From assembly GCA_003290165.1 (NCBI GenBank), contig QNQO01001167.1, forward strand, positions 62,001 through 126,000: a stretch of 64,000 bases of DNA, in the 5' to 3' direction. The notes under the pieces were generated by a model. That model saw only the letters and a list, made by a program, of their open reading frames with translations. It was not told the origin of the DNA and made no database searches. The translations under genes and the position numbers were made by a program. This document shows, piece after piece, positions 33,271 through 43,261 of the stretch. Numbering within the stretch: position 1 is the first letter of the stretch; every line of letters begins with the position of its first letter. Source of the DNA: Berberis thunbergii. Lineage: Eukaryota > Streptophyta > Magnoliopsida > Ranunculales > Berberidaceae.

Positions 33271-36200
33271 CATCGGGCATTTGAGTGTCCCAACCGAGGG
33301 AAACTTGCCACGCTTGTCATGGAGGAAGAAGCAAAGGAGGAAAGGAGGATCGCCTCAATGAATCTCCTAAGTGTCATTCAAGCTAAGGTCGAAGAACAAC
33401 CACGTGGAAGGATGTACGTGGAGACCGAGATCGGGGACAAGACTTTGAAAGCCATGGTGGATACCGGAGCCGACACAGTCTACATGGCCAAAGACCTTGC
33501 TGAAGAAATTGGCCTATCATATACCAAGGAGAAAGGTTATATCAAGGGAGTCAATGCTAAAAGTCTCCCAATTGAAGGAGTAGCTCGTGGCACCGATATT
33601 CGGCTTGGACAATGGCAAGGTAAAGTCGACATAACTATTGCCCCAATTGATGATCAAAAATTTTATTTGGGTATAGATTTCTTGGACATGGTGAAGGCTT
33701 TTCTGGTACCATATGCCAACACCATGTGCATCATGGAGAAGGGACAACCTTGTGTTGTGCCCATAGTAAGGGAGATAAGTAAGGAGAGAATGGTGTCCGC
33801 TCTCCAACTTTCTAAAGGAGTAAAGAGGAATGAACCTACTTACTTGGCTACCCTCAAGGAAGATGAAGGTCCCATGGATGGAGAGGTGAATGCACCTAAG
33901 GGTGTCCAAGATGTTCTCAAGGAGTATAAGGATGTTATGCCTGCCGAATTGCCTAAGAAACTTCCACCAAGGAGAGAGGTGGATCATGCTATTGAGTTAG
34001 AAGTTGGAGTAAAGCCACCCGCATTTGCTCCTTATCGTATGGCACCTCCTGAGCTCGAGGAGTTAAGAAGACAGCTAAAGGATTTACTAGATGCTGGTTA
34101 TATCCGACCCTCCAAAGCTCCATATGGTGCGCCGGTCTTATTTCAAAAGAAACATGATGGATCCCTACGGCTTTGTATTGACTATCGGGCACTCAACAAG
34201 GTCACTATCAAGAACAAGTACCCAATTCCACTTATTGCGGATCTCTTTGATCAACTTGGTGATGCAAGGTACTTTACCAAGCTTGACTTGCACTCGGGAT
34301 ATTATCAAGTCCGCATAGCCGAAGGAGATGAACCAAAGACAGCATGTGTTACAAGGTACGGGTCTTACGAGTTCCTAGTCATGCCATTTGGTTTAACTAA
34401 TGCGCCAGCCACATTTTGCACTCTAATGAATAAGGTACTAGCTCCTTACCTTGATCGGTTCGTAGTTGTGTACCTTGATGACATTGTGATCTATAGTAAG
34501 ACATTGGAGGAACATGTGGAACACTTGAGGCAAGTGTTCCAAACCTTGAAGGAGAATGAGCTCTATGTCAAAAAGGAGAAGTGCTCATTTGCCCAAGAGG
34601 AGGTGACATTCTTGGGTCATAACATTGGCAAAGGCAAGCTTCATATGGACAAGTCCAAGGTACAAGCCATCCAAGAATGGGAGCCACCGACCAAAGTCAC
34701 CGAGTTAAGATCTTTTCTTGGCTTGGTGAACTATTACAGAAGGTTCATCCAAGGCTACTCTTCCATAGCCGCTCCATTGACGGACTTGCTCAAGAAGGGA
34801 CGAAGTTGGGATTGGAGTTCAAAATGCCAACAAACTTTCGAAGGATTGAAGAAGGCAATTGTGGAAGAACCGGTGTTGGCACTTCCCAACCATTCTATGT
34901 CTTTTGAGGTACACACGGATGCTTCCGACTTTGCTATTGGTGGGGTATTGATGCAAGAAGGGCATCCTATTGCCTTTGAAAGTAGGAAGCTCAATGGCAC
35001 TGAGAGGCGGTACACAGTACAAGAGAAGGAAATGACTGCGGTTGTACATTGCCTACGAACATGGCGACACTACTTGCTTGGGAGCAAATTTGTGGTCAAG
35101 ACCGACAATGTTGCCACTAGCTACTTCCAGACACAGAAGAAGCTCACACCAAAACAAGCTAGGTGGCAAGATTTCTTGGCAGAGTTCGATTACACTTTGG
35201 AGTACAAGCCTGGCAAAGCAAATCTTATTGCAGATGCTTTGAGTAGAAAAGGAGAACTTGCTGACATAAGTCAACCTCAAAGCAACTTGAATGAACGCAT
35301 AAAGGAAGGATTGACACATGATTCCATGGCTCAAACCATCATAGCTCTTGTCAAAGATGGGAAGATAAGGCGGTTTTGGGTGGAGAATGGCTTGATATAC
35401 TCTAAGGGAAGGCGAATTTATGTTCCACCTCATGACAACCTAAGGAAGGAAGTCTTGAAAGAATGCCATGATAGCAAGTGGGCGGGACATCCACGTATAC
35501 ATCGGACTCTTGCTCTTGTTGAAGATTCCTATTACTTGCCACATATGAGGGATGATATCGAAGCATATGTGAAGACTTGTCTTGTATGCCAACAAGATAA
35601 AGTGGAGCAACAATCACCTGCCGGCTTACTTGAACCCCTCCCCATCCCAGAGAGACCTTTGGAGAGTGTTTCTTTAGATTTCATAGTTGGATTGCCTGCA
35701 TCAGAGGGTTGCAATTGGATCTTTGTGGTCGTGGACAGATTTTCGAAGTATGTCACCTTCATTCCCACACCCAAGGAATGCACAGCCGAGCAAGCCGCAC
35801 ATTTATTCCTTAAACATGTGGTGAAGTATTGGGGTGTGCCCAAATCTATCATCAGTGATCGGGATACTCGGTTCACGGGGAAATTTTGGACTGAGTTGTT
35901 CAAGTTATTGGGTACTGACCTTAATTTCTCTACTAGCTTTCATCCTCAAACGGATGGTCAAACGGAAAGGATGAATGCTTTGCTGGAGTTATATCTTAGG
36001 CACTATGTGAGTGCCAACCAACGAGATTGGGCTAAGTTGCTAGATGTTGCCCAATTCTCTTTCAACTTGCAGAAGAGTGAAGCGACGGGTCGTAGCCCAT
36101 TTGAGATTATCATGGGACAACAACCTATGACCCCGAGTTCTATTGCCACTGGCTACACAGGAGTGAGTCCATCAGCCTATAAGTTTGCCAAAGGATGGAA

Positions 36201-36750
36201 TGATCAAGCTGATGAGGCTCGAGCTTACCTGGAAAAGGCCTCCACATGGATGAAGAAGTGGATCGACAAAAAGAGACGACCTCGAGAGTTTCAGGTTGGA
36301 GACCTTGTGCTTGTCAAGATGCATGCACATGCTAGACTTTCTGGACTACATCGTGGCCTTATCAAGAGATATGAGGGTCCTTTCCCCATAGTCAAGAAAG
36401 TGGGAAAGCAAGCCTATAAAGTCGAGTTGCCGCCGAGGATCAAGTTTCATCCTGTCTTCCATGTGAGCCTACTAAAACCGTATAAAGAAGATCGGGATGA
36501 TCCAAGCAGAGGAGTTTCACAAAGAGCACCAATGGTCATGATGATCCAACATGACAAGGAACCAGAGATTATCTTGTCGGATCGTGTGGTGCGTCATTCC
36601 AACCAACCTCCCACACATGAGTTACTCGTCAAGTGGAAGGGATTGCCAAAAAGTGAAGCTAGTTGGGAGCCAATCCAATATTTGTGGCAATTCAAGGAGC
36701 AAATCAAAGCATACGAGGATTTGAAGGCAACGAGGACGTCGCCTGATTAG
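33270..36750 (+). CDS. Gypsy pol polyprotein with chromodomain
   Basis: The frame is open to the TAG at 36748-36750. Order of domains: end of the gag knuckle; aspartic protease ([11 protein letters not shown], near 33460); reverse transcriptase ([59 protein letters not shown]); RNase H ([24 protein letters not shown]); integrase zinc finger (H...H...CLVCQQDK); integrase core ([36 protein letters not shown]); and a C-terminal chromodomain ([16 protein letters not shown]). The RT-RNase H-integrase order and the chromodomain define a plant chromovirus; the clade is not assigned. It has no start codon of its own and would be made as a gag-pol fusion, so the upstream frameshifts probably silence it. 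Confidence 0.92.
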
Positions 36751-36761
36751 GTGGGGGAGAA

Positions 36762-37191
36762 TGTCACAACTATTTTTTTGCCTAGCAAAGTGAGGTTGGC
36801 AAGTGTACATAATGTAGAGTTTTTCACATTGTTCTAGAGAGAGTTTTCTAGAACCTCCCATAAAGTTTGATAAGATTCTATTCCTTAGATATTTCTTAGG
36901 AAGTGTGTAGAAACTCAATATAGACCGTTAGATTAAAACGATCACCACCGTCCATTGAGGAGGTGAAGTTGTATAAATACGCTAAGACCTCATTTGTTGT
37001 AATCACCTCAGAGAATTCAAGCAATACAAGTTCTAGTTCTCTTTAGCTCTCTTGTGTGTTCTTAGCTTGCTTAGTTTTCCAAAGTCTAAGTAAGTCTTTG
37101 GTGGGCAAGGCTGACTAGCTTTCTTTGATAACTCAAGGCAAAGTTTGCTAGTGCCGCACGAAAAGTACTTGTGAAAAGAAAGCCCGTGACA
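36762..37191 (+). repeat. 3' LTR of the gypsy element
   Basis: 430 bp, TGTCACAAC to CCGTGACA. It matches the 5' LTR with about 17 substitutions and no length change. It is preceded by the purine tract gtgggggagaa. Confidence 0.94.
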
Positions 37192-37210
37192 TTAAGCAAA
37201 AGTGATAGTA

Positions 37211-37750
37211 TTAAAAGCAAAAGAATGGTGTCAAAAATTCGCTGCAAGAGAAAAATGGGAGGCTTGAAAGTCTAAGAGTCTTTGACCAATAGATATGAGT
37301 CTTGAAACCCCTCTCTCTATGCACCTGGAGTTCTCTGAGGTAAGCCTAAACTTGTTCTTTTGTCCCTCTAATTGATTTTTGTAATGGGATTTTGTTGTGG
37401 ATGAAAACCCTTTGTTTATGCATGTTATGTTGGATGCAATTGAAGTTTTAGGGTTCAAAACCAAACTTTTAAGAAGATCAAATTGTTTATTCCTTGTTCT
37501 AATTGTTCTTAACAAAGATTTGTATCAAATTTCCAGAGAGACTGTCAGACCAAATCCAGCCCACTTCTGTTGTGACCGCGAGATTGTTATTATCGTAATT
37601 GATAATTATTTATGTGTGTTGTTTTTGTCAATTATCCTTTTTCTGACCTTTTAGCTTATCAATAAATATGTACCATATATGAAATGAAGAAGGGCACCTC
37701 AATTTCTAAAAGGTTGAGACATTACCAAAATTCATAAGAGGCAATCAATT
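37211..37750. other. Unassigned DNA right of the gypsy element
   Basis: A plus-strand open frame at 37397-37654 and the preceding gtaagcctaaac look superficially like gene DNA, but no domain or consistent splice structure emerges. I make no gene call. Confidence 0.3.
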
Positions 37751-37751
37751 G

Positions 37752-37862
37752 AAGTCTTGAATTTTTTTTTTTTTGAAACGCAAACAGGGTTTTAAGTATT
37801 CCGTAACCTTTATATTAATAAAAATTGAAAAACTCAATTACAGTCTCTCGAGGAGGTAAGTG
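37752..37862 (-). mobile_element. 5'-truncated LINE 3' tail
   Basis: On the minus strand the order is tctcgagagactgtaattga, a tttttattaatataaaggtt stretch, aaaccctgtttgcgtttc, then a poly(A) run (T's at 37763-37776). The same tail occurs in plus orientation at 40920-41022, so it is a family. A unique upstream part and terminal A run fit a target-primed LINE insertion. Confidence 0.6.
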
Positions 37863-38370
37863 CCCCTAATGATTAAACATAAAAGAGGAAGCCCCATACT
37901 AACTTTCAACAACAATCATTTGGTAAGGCGAACCCTTACCTTGTTCTTGAAGCTAACTATACCATTAAACTGTGCAAAAGGAAATTCATCAAAACAGAAA
38001 GGGAATTTTTCATCCAGTTTCACGTGTCTGTCATCTTCTTCAAGTCTTCTCAATCCAACCCAAATTTCTCCATTGAAACATTTTCTGAATTTTCTTCAAG
38101 GCTTTTAATCGAGATAAAAACCGTTTTGGGCCTGCCTTCTGATCCTTCAAAGCATGTTTGGTACCTTTACAAAGGATGTACATAAAGATTAGTTGAACTT
38201 TATCGAATTCTCAATAAATATTAGTTAACCCTTGTGGACATCATTTATGTATGTATAACTAGTGCCCTTGCATGCATAGTTTTAGTATTTACTAGTGAAT
38301 TTGCATGTTCTGATGTTTATTTACTTGACTTTATCATAAATTGTGTAAGGCGAAGCCTTTTCAAGTAGTT
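37863..38370. other. Intergenic DNA, nothing recognised
   Basis: Short open frames without recognisable motif; no repeat shared in the window. Confidence 0.25.
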
Positions 38371-38451
38371 CGAAAAAAAGAAAAAAGAAAAAAGAAAAAA
38401 GAAAAATGAAAAAAGAAAAAAGAAAAAAGAAAAAAGAAAAATGAAAAACGT
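38371..38451. repeat. Purine microsatellite, about 7-bp period
   Basis: About eleven units of aaaaaag with occasional aaaaatg. A simple repeat with strand-biased purines. Confidence 0.9.
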
Positions 38452-38570
38452 TACTAGTTCGCAACTCTTGGTTTTTGCCATAATGGTGGGTAGGAGATGT
38501 GCTGGGGGACGGACTGCTGTTGTCGATCCATTTGGGCGTGTGATGAATTATATATATATAACACTATTTA

Positions 38571-39400
38571 TATGTTATGACAGATAGCAGCCAACTAAGT
38601 TTTCGTCAATTTTATCTGGAAGTAAACTGGAAATGACGCAGAAGAATGATATAGGATAGACCCGTTAACACCAAAGGCAAGGACATAGTAAGTTATTGAT
38701 TCCATTTAGTATGACTTCTTTGGTGAAACCTTAAATGATATATATAGAAGAAAAAGTATTATTGCAGTTTTGGTCTGACATGCGTAGCAAGTACACCTGA
38801 AGTTTTTTTTATTTAATCCTTAAAAAATGACAATAGAGCAAAACAAAGGAAGAGAAAGGGAGAGAGATTTGTCACAGAGAATTTAGCGTACCTCTGAAAG
38901 CTTACCACTCCTAGTTGGAATTTAGTTACACATGTTTTTTATCAATAAAACAGCAGATGTATTAATAGTGACGAGTGCAAAAGGTAATTTTCTAATGTTA
39001 TTTGTAAGTTGCAACATGATCAAAATGAAAACTAAACGGTAAAAAACAAAAGTGCATATAGATTAACCAGTAATACATGAAGTCAAGTAAGGTTGAAAGC
39101 AAAGGTACTCTAAATAGGTTACAACTGAAATCCCAACACCCTCAATCTAAAGAAGGAAACACTGTAACTTCTGTCACAAAGTCTTATAATTTGGTGACAG
39201 GCTCATTGAATGATATCCAAATATTTTTTATTTTTCTTCCACAATTCCAATTGATGAATGAGACTTTAAATTGTCACAACAATCTGACCATGTTGCAAAT
39301 TTTAAACAAACCAACAGTCGGGCAACTCAAATCATTAAAGCAAATTAAACATTTAAACAATGAGAAATGGGCTGTAGCGCCTTGAAAAGCTTTGACGATG
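38571..39400. repeat. Diverged copy of the ubiquitin-relic upstream region
   Basis: It matches 60345-61030 in order: ctaactaagttttcgtca, gcagaagaa(t/g)gatatagg, agcttaccactcctagttgg, tcaataaaacag(c/t)agatg, gtgcatatagattaaccag, then ttgatgaatgagac. At the other locus it lies 5' of the degenerate ubiquitin relic (59872-60140), but here the relic itself is absent. It is a segmental duplicate carrying only the flank. I see no gene in it. Confidence 0.75.
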
Positions 39401-39413
39401 TCAAGTGAGTTTG

Positions 39414-39605
39414 TCAACACCACACCCAGTTCCACACCAGCCAATAGGGCCGGCAAGCTTCCTTCCTAATAAATTCCAGCTCCGCGGAACAGCTTGATTT
39501 TGTAGACTCCATAATCCAGCCCTTATTAACACTAAGCCGCGACCGGTATTCAGGAAAGGCAACATCTACTTTTGCTGGTTCTTTTATCCTTTGGAAAATC
39601 TTTTG
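39414..39605 (-). other. Unidentified open frame fragment
   Basis: About 60 residues with protein-like composition on the minus strand (AFPEYRSRLSVNKGWIMEST, SAELEFIRKEACRPYW). There is no matching copy at the paralogous locus near 61 kb and no recognised domain. It could be an exon of a broken gene. Confidence 0.3.
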
Positions 39606-40310
39606 CAACCAAAAGAAAGAAACAAAAAAGTTAGCAACTGCTTAAATATTTGTAATTATATCGAGAATTAATCACATAAAAATTCACAATCACAATTATG
39701 ATAAACTAAATCTTATTATTTGGGGATGAAGCATATCCAAATCAGATTCAAAATACAAAAATAAATGATAAAAACAAAAGCAATAAATGAAATTAATTTC
39801 TTGCTACTGATAATCCACTGATTTTAGAGACAGTCTGTTTGCACGCTTCCAACTTCAGTCAAAACGATCCCTCCGACAAACAAAGTCTTTTTAAACAACC
39901 ACCTGACCTGATAATAACAAGATTTACATAAATGAACTTTTCGTGTCATTTTCACTTCAGCGACTTTCTTGGATCTCTGGAAAGATCCACTTTCAAGACC
40001 AAGTTCTTTGATGTGATCAACGTATTAGGAAAGAATAATAAAAAATGCTAAGAAACTAGGTTTTTCAACCAGGGTGATGAGGCGTGATCTTGAAAGAATG
40101 ATGAAATCCCCAAAAGGTTTATGTGTATCTCGAGGTTGTGAAAACCTCCTCTAACGATGCCACATCATCTTGGTTGCAAAACATGGTTGTAAAAACTGGT
40201 TTCCTCCATGTTTAAACATCCTAGCCTCACTCAAGAATAATAGTCACTTTAAACAACTTTCCCTAATTTCCTCCATGTTTCATTCCCTAATTTTTGGCAT
40301 ACTAATACTT
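39606..40310. other. Intergenic DNA, nothing recognised
   Basis: AT-rich. tgttgtcag at 40311-40319 before an open frame could be an intron end, but no partner exon was found. Confidence 0.25.
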
Positions 40311-40354
40311 GTTGTCAGGAGATCGCACAAGGTGATAAAGCTCAGATTGAGAGC

Positions 40355-40503
40355 ATAGATCAGCCATTGAACGAGGTTGTCCATGAGCCAAGTATGGATA
40401 CAAGGGTAGATCGGTCTTTGAACGAGATTGTCCATGAGCCAAGTATGGACACAAAGTAGATCAGTACTTGAACGAGGTTCTCCATATGCCAAGTATGGAC
40501 GCA
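40355..40503 (+). repeat. Three tandem 50-51-bp units encoding a 17-residue repeat
   Basis: Units start near 40355, 40406 and 40456. In one frame the first two read IDQPLNEVVHEPSMDTR and VDRSLNEIVHEPSMDTK. The third is shifted by a 50-bp period and is out of frame. An aac-gag-g(t/a)t-gtc/tc-cat core is kept. It may be the coding tail of an element whose 3' end is the LINE-like tail at 40920-41022. Confidence 0.7.
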
Positions 40504-40868
40504 GAAGTCCCTCCAGAGGCTTTTTGAGACAATAAAGGAGATGAGATAATGATGAAAACTGATCAACAGAAAGAGAACACAAACTTGATGATAATAATTT
40601 GTGTGGAAACAGTGTCGAAGCAATGAATGCATGAGGAGCTGACATAGCGGAGCCTCAGAGTATAATGGGCCCCAAAGATATCAGGTTGTTGAAGGCAAAG
40701 AATATGAGAAACTCAAGGCTTAATTAGAAGCTCATGAAGAAAATTATTTACCAAGTCCTCCGTGATGCACTAGACGTAGGAAAGGAAACTAAAAGTACAT
40801 GGAGTATACTCCAATACAAACAAAGAGGTAAGGCCTCGCTCTACCAAATGATTGTTATTGAACATCAT

Positions 40869-40920
40869 GTTTAGTCATTAGGGGTGACTTGAACATCATG
40901 TTTAGTCATTAGGGGTGACT
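40869..40920 (+). repeat. Two direct copies of a 30-bp phrase
   Basis: The phrase ttgaacatcatgtttagtca followed by ttaggggtgact occurs twice in immediate succession. Confidence 0.8.
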
Positions 40921-41022
40921 TACTCCCTTCGTCGCCTTCGAGATTGTAATTGTGTTTTTCTATTTTTATTAATATAAAGGTTTAAGGGTCCTTAAAACCC
41001 TGCTTGCTTTCTAGAAAAAAAA
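40920..41022 (+). mobile_element. LINE-like 3' tail, plus strand
   Basis: The order cgagattgtaattgtgtttt, tttattaatataaaggttta, ttaaaaccctgcttgctttc, then an A run is the same as the inverted copy at 37752-37862. It ends in aaaaaaaaa and an A-rich stretch. Confidence 0.6.
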
Positions 41023-43050
41023 ATTTAAAAATAAATAAATAAAAATGATCCTTAATAAGGACTTTTAAGCTTGTAACAACAAAGAAGAGTATACTATAGG
41101 TGTTCTTGGGATTGGCTCGCTCATTGCACAAGCCTGTATCCCCACAAGGCATATTTTTGAATGTACAGGATGCGGCGAAGTGAGAACAACTTCATATGTA
41201 GTAATGAACTAGCGATCTCCTGGCAATCTCTATGGAAATGGCACTAATTATAACATGTTGAAACAACTTTACTAGTAAAACTCTGCAATGTGCTAAATAC
41301 ACTAACTGTAGTCAATAGATAAAAGTTGAAAGTAACTGCAAAGAAAACTGAATTGTTTGCTAATCTTGGAAACCTTGATTTGGAATCAATTTCCCTTTGG
41401 TTGGATTTCTGATTGTTTTGCAGGCTTTTCCATGAGGTCTCTTGTAAAAGCCATGGCAGTGTAAGGAAGGATCTTGTCATTGCAGAATGTTTTGCATGAG
41501 CAGACCTGAAGACAAGGACTAATTGATTACGGACGTGGTACAGGAATCAATCAGGTGACTTTTATTTTTGGGCCACTTATCATGTCTAGTAGAGAACTAG
41601 AGATTAGTATGTCGTATACTTGTATATGCTATAAGAACCATCAGAAAGCAGTTCATATAATTTCAGGTAAATGAATCAAGCACTAAATTACATCTTTTCT
41701 GAACTCTGGGTATCCTAAACCTACAACAGATTGCCCCTGTTTTGTTCCATATGATGGTAGAGTGGTAAGCTCTGTGCCTCTCCGGGTAATCTGCAGTAGT
41801 TAGATCTGATCGACTAACAAAAAACTATATCAGGTGTTCGTTCTCTGGAAGCATGTAAGATTAAGCCATGCTATGTACAAATGGAAGAGGTTCTTCCAAC
41901 ATCTGACTGGGAAAAGAGTTGTATGGATATGTTACTACAAGATTGTAGTTTACATTTTGCATTAACTAGTTTAAATCAAACAATCAGGATACATGGGTTT
42001 TGCAACCAATATATTTCATTAAAAATTGTACTAGCTAGGGCTGTAAGCATATTGTATATGGCTCCTACAATCCCTTAAATTGGGCCTAACAATCAGGATA
42101 TCTGTTATCATCACATTTCTCATTTTAGATAAATAAACTTGTGCATAATCCTTCATTAAACCATGTAAAGCTAATTATCTTATGAAAATTGGAAATTTCA
42201 TTTGGATTGTCATACCTCTGAAGAAAAGGGGCACAAAGCCGTACTTGACTTGCCCTGTTGTATATACCCTGGCAACATGTGTTATCATTAGTACATAACA
42301 TTCTCATTGCCCTGTTGTAAATACCCCGGCAACATGTGTTATGTGTTAACATTAGTACATAACATTCTTAAAGTATTGAAGCTCTAGTCGATGTTCTCCT
42401 AGATTGCTCTTTTGGAGATGTACTCAATGCAAACATTGAAGAAATCTATTTGTTACATGGAGAAACATTACAAATACCGAAATGTGAAGTTACCAAACAA
42501 AGACAATAAAATCAGAGACATCAAATTTACGTGATTCGGCAAATTTGCCTATATCCTAGACAACATTAATGACGTTAAGCATATACGTGTCTAAATGATG
42601 TCACACACATACACGGGATGCGTATATTGCACACACTTTCTTTCTCTTTCTCACTTCTCTGTCACAGACACATCTCTCTCGCATACAAAAGGGGAGATTC
42701 CTAACTCACACAAACACTGAGAAAAAACTCAGATGATGGATCTTTCAAACAAGGAACCTTTGCGAACTGAAAAGGTTGAAAACCACTTCCTATCTTCTTT
42801 GCTTCATCCTTAAGGAAAAAAAAAAACCAAAGTCAACAAAGACGGTTAGTTCCATTTACTTGTTTAAATTGATTTCTTTTTTATTTCATCATTAAGAAAG
42901 TTAAGTCTAGTAAACAAAGGCTGCTAACTCCACTTGTTCAAATTGTTTTCTCTTTTACTTAATCCTTAAGTAAGCCAAAACTTTCCATAGAAGCTTCCAC
43001 AAACTTCAAGTCAAGTCACCTGAGAAGGTGATGAAAGCTTCTGCCGTTTT
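41023..43050. other. Long intergenic stretch without a supported gene
   Basis: I see only short open frames. Features noted: a roughly 60-bp tandem duplication at 42249-42369 (ccctgttgta(t/a)atacccyggcaacatg...gtacataacattct), and near 42520 an attcggcaaatttgcct phrase. No RNA gene was seen. Confidence 0.4.
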
Positions 43051-43105
43051 TTTTTTTTTTTTTGAAAGCGAGCGTGCTGCCGGTGGGTATAGAACTCAAA
43101 CATGA
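43051..43105 (-). mobile_element. 5'-truncated SINE
   Basis: A T run (43051-43063), then gtgctgccggtgggtatagaactc, matches the poly(A) end and B-box side of the SINE at 8194-8301. The A-box half is missing. It sits at the junction between the mobile-element block and the 3' flank of gene A. Confidence 0.6.
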
Positions 43106-43261
43106 ATAAACACTAATTAATAACATAGTTTACAGAGTTAACCATCAAAACTAAAACATAAATAATCATAAAACATATAAACCAAAATAGATTACCCAAA
43201 GTTATTACATACTTATTACAATGCCATGTAGAACATAATTATATTGGAAGCTCTTAATAAC

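Larger units (their letters stand above)
28622..37191 (+). mobile_element. Ty3/gypsy chromovirus with nested CACTA element
   Basis: The LTRs are 430 bp each (TGTCACAAC...CCCGTGACA) once the CACTA insert is removed. By eye they differ at about 17 sites (about 4%). The primer site tggtatcagagcc directly follows the 5' LTR. Gag and pol follow, with a C-terminal chromodomain, then a purine-rich gtgggggagaa before the 3' LTR. The target duplication appears as ttaa. Two one-base frameshifts break gag and the gag-pol junction, while pol is open. The CACTA element entered the 5' LTR later. Confidence 0.93.

Noticed and set aside
37397..37654. Candidate small gene right of the gypsy element
   Set aside because: An 85-residue frame with no domain, no convincing splice partners and no second copy. 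Left as unassigned.
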